A stretch of DNA of 64,000 nt from WJMT01 sp964611275. GTDB taxonomy: Bacteria; Acidobacteriota; Aminicenantia; Aminicenantales; Aminicenantaceae. Positions 52,286 through 61,249 of this stretch are shown in pieces (within the stretch, counting starts at the first letter, position 1; each line of letters starts with the position of its first letter). Where the stretch lies: the NCBI GenBank assembly GCA_964611275.1, contig CAZSZS010000040.1, forward strand, positions 1 through 64,000, given 5' to 3'. The notes below the pieces were generated by a model, which had not been told where the DNA came from, searched no databases, and worked only from the letters and a program-made list of their open reading frames with translations. Position numbers and translations under genes: made by a program.

Positions 52286-52371
52286 GAGAAGCGGCTACCG
52301 AAGAACCTCGTTTTCCCAGATCGGGCTGGCAGTGCTGGAGCGGGATTCGTTAGCGTGGTGATAGGTGATGA

Positions 52372-53064
52372 CTATACGGGCTCAAATTCGTCCTTAGATG
52401 CCCCGCACACCGGGCAGACCCAATCGTCAGGGATATCTTTAAAAGCGGTTCCCGGCTCGATTCCGCTGTCAGGATCGCCCTTTTCCGGTTCATAAATATA
52501 TCCGCACACTGTGCATCTGTAAGATTTCATTTTTGTTTTCTCCTTTTTTTCCGTGTTTTTTTCTTTAACATAAGTGGGCGCATTTTTGTCTGTCTTGCCT
52601 TTTTTGACCTCATGATAATAGGAGTAGGTAAGGGGTTCCCCCTGTTTCAGTTTTTCTGCTTCAATCAGCTTTCCCACAAATGCAGTGTGAGTGCCCACGT
52701 CTAAAGCCTCTGTCACTTCACATAAAAGATACCCAAGAGTGTTCTCGGTCAGATAGGGGATGCCTTTTTTCCCTGTTTTGTAGCCGACTTCCTTGAATTT
52801 ATCGAATTCACGGCCCGACCTGAAACCAAAAGTCCCGATAAACTTAAGAGGTGTGTCCTTTTCTAAAATTGAGACCGAGAAAACTTTGCTTTCAGTGATA
52901 TAGTTATGTGTGAGATTTTTTTTATTGAGGCATACCAGAATTTTAGGGGGCTCTGCGGTGATCTGAGTCACAACATTTGCTATCTGGCCGTTGTATTTTT
53001 CTCCCTTTTTGGAGCTTATCACATAAACTCCATAGCTGATATCGAACAAAGTGGTTATATCCAT
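52372..53064 (-). CDS. hrb: Flavin reductase-rubredoxin fusion (high-molecular-weight rubredoxin)
   Basis: A 230-residue fusion. Residues 1-155 are a flavin reductase-like domain (TLFDISYGVYVISSKKGEKYNG, FKEVGYKTGKKGIPYL, DVGTHTAFVG). After a Lys/Glu linker, residues about 178-230 are a complete rubredoxin with four iron-binding Cys (YRCTVCGYIY and DWVCPVCGASKDEFEPV). This is the layout of the high-molecular-weight rubredoxin of acetogens, which takes electrons from NAD(P)H to a flavodiiron protein for oxygen or NO detoxification. No flavodiiron gene is nearby. AGGAGA lies before the ATG. It marks an oxygen-sensitive lifestyle. Confidence 0.9.
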   Translation of the reverse strand: MDITTLFDISYGVYVISSKKGEKYNGQIANVVTQITAEPPKILVCLNKKNLTHNYITESKVFSVSILEKDTPLKFIGTFGFRSGREFDKFKEVGYKTGKKGIPYLTENTLGYLLCEVTEALDVGTHTAFVGKLIEAEKLKQGEPLTYSYYHEVKKGKTDKNAPTYVKEKNTEKKEKTKMKSYRCTVCGYIYEPEKGDPDSGIEPGTAFKDIPDDWVCPVCGASKDEFEPV

Positions 53065-53160
53065 TGATCATTCTCCTAAGAAATGTTTCCATATTGCGGT
53101 ACTGCTCTTTATTATGCAACATTTTTGTATACAATGGAACAGCTGGAGTGGAAAGATAAA

Positions 53161-53189
53161 TTGACAATTCCCTCTATAATGAATATTGT
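53161..53189 (+). promoter_or_regulatory. Putative promoter of the APC transporter gene
   Basis: TTGACA (53161-53166) and TATTGT (53184-53189) are 17 bp apart. A perfect TATAAT at 53175-53180 lies too close to this -35 to belong to it. The start site is about 40 bases before ATG 53232. Confidence 0.35.
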
Positions 53190-53231
53190 TATGAAAAGTC
53201 AGAATCAGAATGCAATCAGGAATGTTTGGCG

Positions 53232-55580
53232 ATGAAAAATAACAGCACAGAGTTTAAAAGCAAAGCTCCCGGTACGGAACTGGCAAGGGATATGGGATTG
53301 ATGCATGTCACGATGATCGGTGTGGGAGCCATGATCGGGGCAGGCATATTCGTTCTTACCGGGTTGGCTGCCGGTGTGGCAGGCCCAGCCTTGATTCTTG
53401 TGTTTCTCCTTAATGGAATTGTAACCGGATTTACCGCCATGTCCTATGCAGAGCTGGGATCCTGTTTTCCCGAGGCAGGGGGCGGATATCTTTGGGTTAA
53501 GGAAGCGCTGCCCCAGCCAAACGGATTTTTATCCGGATGGATCAGCTGGTTTGCCCATGCCGTGGCATGCAGCCTTTATGCCGTTGCCTTCGGAGCTTTT
53601 GCCGTTGATTTATTGAGCTTGGGGGGAGTGGATTTTGAACGGCTGGTCCCCTCTATCGTAAAGTCTCCGCCCCATTTGTTTTGGACAAAATTGGTCGCTG
53701 TTCTTGTGGGTATTGTCTTCGTTTATATTAATTACCGGGGGGCTAAGGAAACAGGCCAGGCTGAAACATTCGTGACAATGGTTAAAATCATTGTGATTGC
53801 TATGTTTATAGCCTTTGGATGCTATGCTATTTTCTCCGGGAATCTGGCAGAACCATGGCAGAGTCATTTTAGGGGGTTTTTTCAAAAAGGGCCTATGGGT
53901 ATCATCATGGCCATGGGGCTGACTTTTATTGCTTTTGAGGGATATGAGATCATTGCCCAGTGTGGTGAAGAAGTTGTCAATCCTAAAAAGAACATACCGC
54001 GTTCCATTTTTCTTTCTCTTATCATTGTGGTCCCTATCTATCTTCTGGTCGCTTTTGTTGCTCTGGGAGCTGTGACTCCGGAGGGAGGTATGCCGAGCTG
54101 GCAGTATCTCGGGACAAGAGGCGAGCTGGCCATGATCGAGGCAGCAGAGCATTTTATGATGGGAAAAATCGGAAGGATTATTTTCCTCATAGGAGGTCTG
54201 TTTTCAACTATGTCTGCTCTGAATGCCACGATTTACTCTTCCTCAAGGGTCAGCTTTGCCATGGGCAGAGACCATAACCTTCCCGGAGTATTCGGGAAAA
54301 TTCATAAAAAAAAGAGAACTCCCCATATGGCCGTATTTATTTCAGGGGCTTTCATATTGTTTATGGCCGTAGTACTCCCGATCGAAGATATTGCCAGTGC
54401 TACAGATGCGATGTTCCTGCTGCTGTTCATATTCGTTAATATAGCTGTTATTAACCTGAGGAAGAATCGTCCGGATCTGGACAGGGGATTTAAGGTGCCT
54501 TTTTCCCCGTTCATTCCTATCCTTGCTACTTTCCTGAATCTTTTACTGGCTGTATTTTTGTTTTTCTACAGGCCGTTAGGTGTGTGGGTCTGTGTTGGAT
54601 ATATTCTTTTGGGTGTTTTTATCTATTATATTTATTCCAGGAAGAAAGAGTTCACAGCCAAAGCGGCTCCTGCCATCCATATGGAGCGTTCGGTTTTCCT
54701 GGGAAATGAATCTAAATACCATATTTTAGTTCCGGTAGCGAATGAACAAACCGTAAAGCAACTGCAGAAGTATGCTGTTGAGATCGCGGAGAATCGCGAT
54801 GCGGACATGACAGTGCTGAATGTCATCCGGGTCCCTTCCCAGCTTCCTCCCAGTATGGGACGCAAATATCTGAATGAATCAAGAGCTATCCTTGAAAAAG
54901 CCATTGATGCTGCGGAGGGCAAAAACATACCCATCTCTTCGGTTGTCAAAGTCACCCATAATATACCAAAAGCTATCATTGAGACATGTGAAGAGAGGAA
55001 AATTGATTTAATGGTGCTCGGTTGGGAGGGAGAGAAGGCGGCGCATAATAGAGTTTTTGGCACGATTTTGGATGAGATCATACTGAACACCGTATGTGAT
55101 ATCGTGCTTATTTGCCGTCCTCCGGCTAGAGAAGCCCAAGTATCGCGAATATTGATTCCGGTGAGCACGATAAAATACGCTGTTCTTTCCTTACAGATGG
55201 CAGAAATATTGGTCAAGGACAAACAGATCCCCATTGTTCTTTTTCATGCCACATACAGAGATGATATTGAGGAAATAAAAAAGTATTATGAAACTGAACT
55301 GAGGAAGCTGAACTGCGGAATAAATCCTGATAAATACAAGATCAAAATCAAGAAAGCATCCAGACTGTCGGATTCCATTCTTGAGGAGACCCGGAGTGAT
55401 GACCTCGTGATTATGGGCGCTCCGGAAGAGGGATTGGTGCAGCGCGCCATGTTTGGAGATATTCCTGTGGAGATCGCCAAGAGAAGCAAAGCATCTCTTA
55501 TTCTGACCAAGAAATATACGGGCCATGTGAAAACATGGTTCCAGAAATTTTTCGGCTCCAGGAAGACCATCCTGGAGTAG
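53232..55580 (+). CDS. APC amino-acid permease with two universal-stress domains
   Basis: A 782-residue membrane protein. Residues about 15-465 are an APC-superfamily transporter with 12 helices (MIGVGAMIGAGIFVLTGLAAG is the first-helix signature; EVVNPKKNIPRSI and LFSTMSALNATIYSSSRV are typical loops). Two Usp-like domains follow (about 485-640 and 645-770), each with a Rossmann-like strand pattern, for example ILVPVANEQTV and ILIPVSTIKYA. The Usp pair probably senses nucleotides and controls uptake; related proteins carry this fusion. The substrate amino acid is not readable. I chose ATG 53232, two codons in from TTG 53226, on codon preference; AGGAA lies 10 bases upstream. Confidence 0.88.
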   Translation: MKNNSTEFKSKAPGTELARDMGLMHVTMIGVGAMIGAGIFVLTGLAAGVAGPALILVFLLNGIVTGFTAMSYAELGSCFPEAGGGYLWVKEALPQPNGFLSGWISWFAHAVACSLYAVAFGAFAVDLLSLGGVDFERLVPSIVKSPPHLFWTKLVAVLVGIVFVYINYRGAKETGQAETFVTMVKIIVIAMFIAFGCYAIFSGNLAEPWQSHFRGFFQKGPMGIIMAMGLTFIAFEGYEIIAQCGEEVVNPKKNIPRSIFLSLIIVVPIYLLVAFVALGAVTPEGGMPSWQYLGTRGELAMIEAAEHFMMGKIGRIIFLIGGLFSTMSALNATIYSSSRVSFAMGRDHNLPGVFGKIHKKKRTPHMAVFISGAFILFMAVVLPIEDIASATDAMFLLLFIFVNIAVINLRKNRPDLDRGFKVPFSPFIPILATFLNLLLAVFLFFYRPLGVWVCVGYILLGVFIYYIYSRKKEFTAKAAPAIHMERSVFLGNESKYHILVPVANEQTVKQLQKYAVEIAENRDADMTVLNVIRVPSQLPPSMGRKYLNESRAILEKAIDAAEGKNIPISSVVKVTHNIPKAIIETCEERKIDLMVLGWEGEKAAHNRVFGTILDEIILNTVCDIVLICRPPAREAQVSRILIPVSTIKYAVLSLQMAEILVKDKQIPIVLFHATYRDDIEEIKKYYETELRKLNCGINPDKYKIKIKKASRLSDSILEETRSDDLVIMGAPEEGLVQRAMFGDIPVEIAKRSKASLILTKKYTGHVKTWFQKFFGSRKTILE

Positions 55581-55611
55581 GATCTAAAAGAAATTTAAAG
55601 ACCTGTGGTTT

Positions 55612-56319
55612 TCATTTTGTGGTTTGTGTTTCACTTTTTTTAATGAGAGATTTGGTTTTTTTTATGAGCATCCCCGTAAGGGAAGAGATGAAAGGAAGGG
55701 CGACCAGAAAAAAGGTCACATACGTTGTTAATCCATGTCCGATCCTTTCAATGATTTTATAAAGCTCGTCAAACCATATGGTCCAGCACACGACACCCAC
55801 CCACATCGAGGGGATCGTTATGGTAAGTGATGGTATTGTTTTATATCCTTCAGCACGGGCAATGAGAAAACCCATTATGGCCCCGGTCATGGGAAAAGGC
55901 ATCCATACAAAAACAACAATTCCTATCCAGCTCCATTTTTTCATTTTCTCAGCCCTTTTTTCGGCCTTTTGCATTCGGATCTCGACAAATTTTTTGAACA
56001 GTTTGAATTCCTTTGCTTTGACCCATAAGAAACCAACAATAGAGAGCATAATGAGGAGAAAGGCCGTGAGATAGGCGAGGATGATGAGCATGATCGTGAG
56101 AGCAGGGAAATTAAATTCAAGACCCGCACCTATAATGGCAAGCCTTCCTCCAAGGTGGAAAGCGGTGACCATGGAGATTAACTTTAAAGCAAGGGAAGAT
56201 TTAGAAAGGAACAAGACTATGATGACGCAGATCTCAATGGAAAGAAGGACCATTCCAATAAAAAAGGGGATCTTTTCATTATCAATACCAAGAATGTTTT
56301 TATCTTTGAATGAGTTCAT
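55612..56319 (-). CDS. Small multidrug export protein family (Sm_multidrug_ex)
   Basis: A 235-residue polytopic membrane protein with about five helices and a basic central loop (KAEKRAEKMKKW). The stretch WIGIVVFVWMPFPMTGAIMGFLIARAEG matches the family labelled putative small multidrug export protein. The label comes from weak evidence, and transport of drugs is not shown. An alternative is a general small-molecule or ion membrane protein. It is convergent with the APC gene and forms its own unit. Confidence 0.7.
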   Translation of the reverse strand: MNSFKDKNILGIDNEKIPFFIGMVLLSIEICVIIVLFLSKSSLALKLISMVTAFHLGGRLAIIGAGLEFNFPALTIMLIILAYLTAFLLIMLSIVGFLWVKAKEFKLFKKFVEIRMQKAEKRAEKMKKWSWIGIVVFVWMPFPMTGAIMGFLIARAEGYKTIPSLTITIPSMWVGVVCWTIWFDELYKIIERIGHGLTTYVTFFLVALPFISSLTGMLIKKTKSLIKKSETQTTK

Positions 56320-56478
56320 TTTTATTCCTATTCAATACATTTTTAGGGAAAAAATATCAAGATTTTTTAAAGAAAACAGATGAAACGAGAGACCTGAACA
56401 AAGAGAATTGTTGAATAATTCCTCGTAAAATATTATCTTACTTAGGGATGAAATGATTGATGTAAGTAAAGGAGAACC

Positions 56479-58185
56479 ATGAGAAAATATGCCCTCGGAC
56501 TGGATTTTGGAACCAATTCATGCCGGGCTTTGATCGTTGATATTTTGAACGGCAGGGAGGTCGCAACGCGTGTTTTTCCCTATCCATCCGGAGACGATGG
56601 TGTTATTCTCGATGAGAAAGAGCCTGATATAGCAAGACAGAACCCGGATGATTATCTCATCGGGATGGAAAGATCCGTAAGATCCGCTGTTGGTAAGGCT
56701 CAGACCAATGACCCGGAGTTTGATCCCCAACACATCATAGGCATTGGGATAGACACTACAGGGAGCAGTCCGATGCCCGTTGATGCCAGGGGAGTGCCTT
56801 TGAGTATGTTGCCTGAATTCAAGAACAATAAAGATGCTTTAGTCTGGCTGTGGAAAGATCATTCAAGTCATTATGAAGCCGCACAGATCACGGAAATTGC
56901 TCGGGAGATGCGTCCTCAATATTTGGAGAGAATAGGAGGGGTCTATTCTTCAGAATGGTTTTGGTCCAAAATATGGCACTGCAGGAAGGTAGCTCCGGAT
57001 GTTTTCGGCTCAGCGCACAGCTTTGTGGAGATTTGTGATTATTTGCCTGCTGTTTTGACGGGAGATACAAGACCGGAACATTTAAAAAGGAGTGTTTGTG
57101 CGGCCGGTCATAAAGCCATGTATAATGAGGAATGGGGAGGCCTTCCTGACAAGGATTTTCTCAAGGAATTGGATCCCGGACTGGCCGAATTAAAGGACAG
57201 GCTGTATGAACGAGCCTACCCTTCGGATAAACTGGCGGGTCGTCTTTGTTCCGAATGGGCAGACCGGCTTGGATTGAATGAAGGTACGGCCGTTGCTGTG
57301 GGGGCCTTTGATGCGCATATGGGCGGAGTGGGAGCCGGAGTCAAAGAGGGGACTCTTGTGAAAATACTTGGGACAAGCACCTGTGATATTCTGGTCAGCG
57401 CCAAGGAAAAGGGCCCCATAAATATTCCCGGAGTGTGCGGTATCGTGGATGGTTCGGTCATACCGGGATATTATGGCATTGAAGCAGGGCAATCAGCGGT
57501 CGGGGATATTTTTTTGTGGTATGTTGAAAAACTCGTACCTGATAGATATGGGAAAACGATTGATGAAAAATTTAAAAATCTTGAGGCAGAGACTCTCAAA
57601 CAGAAGCCCGGTGAACACGGCCTTATTGCTTTGGATTGGAACAACGGGAACCGCACCATACTGGTCGATGTGAGGTTGAATGGACTTCTCATCGGTCAGA
57701 CGCTTCATACAGAACCACACGAGATCTACAGGGCTCTTATAGAAGCCACAGCCTTTGGTGCGTTGACCATCATCAACCGCATTCAGGAGTATAATGTCAC
57801 CATCAAGGAGATTATCAACTGCGGAGGACTGGCAGCAAAAAGTCCGTTTCTTATGCAGGTTTATGCTGATATACTTGGGCGTCCTATGAAAGTATCGCGG
57901 AGTGATCAGACACCCGCTCTGGGGGCCGCTCTTTTTGGTGCGGTGGCAGCCGGAGCAGAGAAAAGCGGATATACGAGTGTGGAGGAAGCTCAAAAGAAAA
58001 TGACAGGCATTAGTAAGGTCACCGATCCGGATCCAGGATATCATGAAGTCTATCAGAAAATGTACGCTCTTTATAAGAAGCTTCATGATGCTTTCGGCAC
58101 TAAGGAGTGGAAAGGAAGCCTTTATAATGTGATGAAGGACCTGATTGATCTCAGGGAGGCGCAGAGGAGGGGAAGAGATGCTTGA
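56479..58185 (+). CDS. araB: Ribulokinase
   Basis: A 568-residue FGGY carbohydrate kinase. The N-terminal nucleotide loop is LGLDFGTNSCRALIVD; the substrate residues GIGIDTTGSSPMPVD follow; the C-terminal FGGY part has AFDAHMGGVGAGV and INCGGLAAKSPFLMQVYADILGRP. The length and the GDDGVILDEKEPDIARQNP segment fit ribulokinases, which phosphorylate L-ribulose (and other ribuloses). AAAGGAG precedes the ATG. The next gene, an L-ribulose-5-phosphate 4-epimerase, starts inside its last codons, so this is the first gene of a pentose operon. Confidence 0.93.
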   Translation: MRKYALGLDFGTNSCRALIVDILNGREVATRVFPYPSGDDGVILDEKEPDIARQNPDDYLIGMERSVRSAVGKAQTNDPEFDPQHIIGIGIDTTGSSPMPVDARGVPLSMLPEFKNNKDALVWLWKDHSSHYEAAQITEIAREMRPQYLERIGGVYSSEWFWSKIWHCRKVAPDVFGSAHSFVEICDYLPAVLTGDTRPEHLKRSVCAAGHKAMYNEEWGGLPDKDFLKELDPGLAELKDRLYERAYPSDKLAGRLCSEWADRLGLNEGTAVAVGAFDAHMGGVGAGVKEGTLVKILGTSTCDILVSAKEKGPINIPGVCGIVDGSVIPGYYGIEAGQSAVGDIFLWYVEKLVPDRYGKTIDEKFKNLEAETLKQKPGEHGLIALDWNNGNRTILVDVRLNGLLIGQTLHTEPHEIYRALIEATAFGALTIINRIQEYNVTIKEIINCGGLAAKSPFLMQVYADILGRPMKVSRSDQTPALGAALFGAVAAGAEKSGYTSVEEAQKKMTGISKVTDPDPGYHEVYQKMYALYKKLHDAFGTKEWKGSLYNVMKDLIDLREAQRRGRDA

Positions 58186-58873
58186 AGGATTGAAGGAAAG
58201 TGTTTGCAAAGCCAATTGTGATATAATCAAGTCTCATCTTGTCACTCTGACATGGGGAAATGTGAGTGGTTTTGATAGACAAAAAGAGCTGATTGTCATA
58301 AAACCCAGTGGTATCTCTTGTGAAGAATTAAAGCCGGAAAGCATGGTTGTGATGGATCTTAAAGGCTCTAAAGTCGAGGGTGATCTCAAACCTTCTTCTG
58401 ATGCTCCCACTCATATAGAGCTTTATAAAGCGTTTGATGGCATCGGTTCCATTGTCCACACACACAGTGATTATGCATCCATGTTTGCTCAAGCAGGAAA
58501 GGAAATTCCCTGTTTGGGCACCACACATGCTGATTATTTCTATGGGAGTGTGCCTGTGACCAGACCCTTAAACAAGAAAGAAGTGGGGACCGGTTATGAG
58601 AAAAATACGGGGAGTGTTATTATCGAGACTTTCGAAAAATTAGATCCACTCGCTTGTCCGGCAGTGCTTGTTTCAGGTCACGGGCCTTTTTCGTGGGGGA
58701 AGACTCCTGATGAAGCTGTGGGGGTCAGCATAGCTCTTGAAAAGATCGCCAAAATGGCATGGGGGACCTTGGCTTTGACAGGCAAAGAGAGAGCCCTGCC
58801 CGATTATATATTAAAAAAACATTATTTGAGAAAGCACGGGCCAAATGCCTATTACGGTCAAAAAGGAGGCTAG
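58178..58873 (+). CDS. araD: L-ribulose-5-phosphate 4-epimerase
   Basis: A 231-residue class II aldolase/epimerase that makes D-xylulose-5-phosphate. Zinc ligands are His in VHTHSDYASMFAQAGKEIPCLGTTHADYF and the later His in LVSGHGPFSWG. The N-terminus LVTLTWGNVSGFDRQKELIVIKPSG is typical. I chose ATG 58178, which overlaps the kinase gene by 8 bases with a GAGGGGA box just upstream. A longer frame from 58145 is not needed. With the kinase and the isomerase it completes the L-arabinose route into the pentose-phosphate pathway. Confidence 0.94.
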   Translation: MLEGLKESVCKANCDIIKSHLVTLTWGNVSGFDRQKELIVIKPSGISCEELKPESMVVMDLKGSKVEGDLKPSSDAPTHIELYKAFDGIGSIVHTHSDYASMFAQAGKEIPCLGTTHADYFYGSVPVTRPLNKKEVGTGYEKNTGSVIIETFEKLDPLACPAVLVSGHGPFSWGKTPDEAVGVSIALEKIAKMAWGTLALTGKERALPDYILKKHYLRKHGPNAYYGQKGG

Positions 58874-58877
58874 GCAG

Positions 58878-60359
58878 ATGAATAATATTCCGAAAATAAA
58901 GCTGGGAATGGTGGCTGTGAGCAGAGACTGTTTCCCTATTGAATTGTCGAAAAAAAGACGGGAAAAAGTCTTCGAAAAATGCAGGGATAAAAAAATCGAT
59001 ATCGTAAAAATCAATACCATTATTGAGAATGAACAGGATGTGATGAAAGCTCTCAAAGAGATCAAGGAACAGGGAATAAATGCGCTGGTTGTTTATTTAG
59101 GGAATTTTGGGCCGGAAGGACCTACGACCATGCTGGCTGAGAAATTCCAGGGTCCTTGCATGTTTACAGCAGCGGCCGAAGAGCCTGGGAATAATTTGAT
59201 CCAGGACAGAGGGGACGCTTACTGCGGCATGCTGAATGCGTCATACAATATGGGATTGAGAAATATAAATCCTTATATACCTGATTTTCCAGTTGGGACA
59301 GCTGTGCAGATCGCTGATATGATCAAGGACTTTATCCCTATCGCAAGGGTTGTAAATGGAATAAAAGGCCTTAAAATATTTTCATTTGGCCCTAGACCTC
59401 AGGATTTTCTGGCATGCAATGCTCCTATCAAAGCTTTGTATGACCTTGATGTGGAGATCATGGAAAACAGTGAGCTGGACCTTTATGATATCTTTCGCAA
59501 GGCAGAAGGCAGCCCGGACATTGAAAAAATCACAAAGGCAATGACCGAAGAGCTTGGGGGAGGAAACCAGTATCCTGACCTTCTTAAAAGGCTGGCCCAG
59601 TATGAAGTGGCTCTCTTAAGGTTCTATGAAGACAATCTCGGTGCAAGTAAGTACGGGGTGTTTGCCAACAAATGCTGGCCTGCTTTTGAAAGCTATTTTA
59701 GATTTGTTCCCTGTTATGTGAACTCCAGGCTTGCTTCGAACGGAATACCGGTTGCTTGCGAGGTGGATATCTATGGTGCCCTGAGTGAATTCATGGCTGT
59801 GTGCGCTACAGAATTTCCGGCTACCCTTTTGGATATCAACAACACAGTGCCGGAAGATATGTATATAAAATCTGAGGAAAAGATAGGGAACTATAAAACA
59901 AACGATCTTTTCATGGGTTTTCACTGTGGAAATACCGCTTCCTGCTGTTTGATTGATCCAAAGATGAAATACCAGCTCATTATGAACCGCCTTCTGGAGG
60001 GCGGAGAGAAGCCGGATATAACAAGGGGAACTCTGGAGGGAAGGATCAGGCCGGGCGATGTGACAATTTTCAGACTTCAGTCAACGGCGGATACAACCCT
60101 GAAAAGTTATATAGCCGAGGGAGAGGTTCTGGATATAAATCCGGGCTCTTTTGGGAGCATAGGAGTTTTTGCGATCAAAGAAATGTCCAGGTTTTACAGA
60201 TACGTGCTCATAGAAAAAAGATTCCCTCACCATACAGCGGTTGCTTTTAAACACACAGGGAAGATCCTGTATGAAGCCGTCAAAATGCTCGGGATAAGCG
60301 ATATTTCTTTCAATCAACCAAAAGAAATGTTGTATGAAAGGGAGAATCCATTCTTATGA
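58878..60359 (+). CDS. L-fucose/L-arabinose-isomerase-family protein
   Basis: About 493 residues of the FucI/AraA-related isomerase superfamily. The regions ALVVYLGNFGPEGPTTMLAEKFQGP, LKIFSFGPRPQDFLACN and DLFMGFHCGNTASCC fit its folds; metal ligands are likely Glu in VACEVDIYGALSEF, Asp in ATLLDINN and His in MGFHCGN. This is not the classical AraA family. The operon with ribulokinase and ribulose-phosphate 4-epimerase suggests it is the aldose-ketose isomerase, most likely of L-arabinose (possibly also other sugars). I chose ATG 58878 for its AAGGAGG box 8 bases upstream. Confidence 0.85.
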   Translation: MNNIPKIKLGMVAVSRDCFPIELSKKRREKVFEKCRDKKIDIVKINTIIENEQDVMKALKEIKEQGINALVVYLGNFGPEGPTTMLAEKFQGPCMFTAAAEEPGNNLIQDRGDAYCGMLNASYNMGLRNINPYIPDFPVGTAVQIADMIKDFIPIARVVNGIKGLKIFSFGPRPQDFLACNAPIKALYDLDVEIMENSELDLYDIFRKAEGSPDIEKITKAMTEELGGGNQYPDLLKRLAQYEVALLRFYEDNLGASKYGVFANKCWPAFESYFRFVPCYVNSRLASNGIPVACEVDIYGALSEFMAVCATEFPATLLDINNTVPEDMYIKSEEKIGNYKTNDLFMGFHCGNTASCCLIDPKMKYQLIMNRLLEGGEKPDITRGTLEGRIRPGDVTIFRLQSTADTTLKSYIAEGEVLDINPGSFGSIGVFAIKEMSRFYRYVLIEKRFPHHTAVAFKHTGKILYEAVKMLGISDISFNQPKEMLYERENPFL

Positions 60360-60470
60360 AGGGAACTTGCTTAAGTGCTTCTCTTTTATCCTGGATAGGT
60401 CAGGTTATTTGACTTTGGTTAAATATTTATATACATATAATCCAGAATTTCATGTAAGGGGATTGTTCCG

Positions 60471-61157
60471 ATGAAGAGAGATACGATATTGAACTTGGCT
60501 TCCTTAAAGGACCAAGTGTATGAATACATCCGCTCTTTGATGAAAGTTGGGGAATTAAGACCGGGTTCGTCCATAGACATGAATGCCACGAGCCAGAAAT
60601 TGGGCATCAGTAAAACTCCGCTCAGGGACGCGCTGATCAGGCTGGAAATGGAAGGATTTGTCAGTATTCTCCCCAGAAGGGGTGTGGTTGTCAATACACT
60701 GACAGTGCAGGATATCAAGGATTTTTATCAAATACTCGGCGCGCTTGAAAGCACGGCGGTTCTTACAGCTTCCTCCTCTTTTGGCCGGAGAGAGATGAAC
60801 GAGCTGAGGAAGCTGAATGACCTGATGGATAAAGCCATAAAAAAGGATGATTTCAATACCTATTATGAAGAAAACCTTAAATTTCATGATGTCTATCTTA
60901 AGCGTTCAGGAAACAAGACGTTAAGAAAAACAGCAGATATTTTAAAAAAAAGGCTGTATGATTTTCCAAGAAGGGAAGGTTATATTAAAAAATGGGAGGA
61001 ATCTTCCATTAAGGAACATGAACAGTTCATGGAGATGATGGAGCGCGGGGCGTATCAGGAGGCCGCTGATTTTATCCGTGATGTACACTGGTCTTTTGAA
61101 GTACAGGAAAAATATATCCGCCAATATTATTCAGAAAATAAAAAGCCTGATAAGTAA
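60471..61157 (+). CDS. GntR/FadR-type transcriptional regulator
   Basis: A 228-residue regulator. Residues 1-75 are a GntR winged helix-turn-helix (LKDQVYEYIRSLMKVGELRPGSSIDMNATSQKLGISKTPLRDALIRLEMEGFVSILPRRGVVV broken across the helix-turn-helix), and residues about 80-215 form an FCD helical domain that binds a small carboxylate or sugar ligand. It follows the pentose operon by 111 bases and probably controls it. Its own leader holds a TTGACT/TATAAT pair, but with a 21-bp spacer. Confidence 0.9.
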   Translation: MKRDTILNLASLKDQVYEYIRSLMKVGELRPGSSIDMNATSQKLGISKTPLRDALIRLEMEGFVSILPRRGVVVNTLTVQDIKDFYQILGALESTAVLTASSSFGRREMNELRKLNDLMDKAIKKDDFNTYYEENLKFHDVYLKRSGNKTLRKTADILKKRLYDFPRREGYIKKWEESSIKEHEQFMEMMERGAYQEAADFIRDVHWSFEVQEKYIRQYYSENKKPDK

Positions 61158-61164
61158 GGAAATT

Positions 61165-61214
61165 AACCTGAACTATTCATAAAAAAATGGCGATGTATGT
61201 ATGAATAATCCAGG
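61165..61214 (+). repeat. Interspersed intergenic repeat, copy 3, with long inverted repeat
   Basis: The best copy. AACCTGAACTATTCAT (61165-61180), then A7, then TGGCGATG to 61195. The left arm pairs with ATGAATAATCCAGGTT (61201-61216) at 14 of 16 positions across a 20-base loop. It ends the transcript of the GntR gene or shields it from the next unit. Confidence 0.65.
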
Positions 61215-61249
61215 TTTATTTTGATCATTTCTATGAAAGGAGTGAGGAG

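Noticed and set aside
53175..53180. Perfect TATAAT as -10 of the APC gene
   Set aside because: No -35 lies 16-18 bp upstream; the TTGACA found is only 8 bp away. The alternative TATTGT was preferred.
57493..58230. Antisense open frame of 245 codons under araB
   Set aside because: It mirrors the ribulokinase reading frame and shows no recognisable protein features.
60409..60441. TTGACT and TATAAT as promoter of the GntR gene
   Set aside because: The spacer is 21 bp, outside the workable range.
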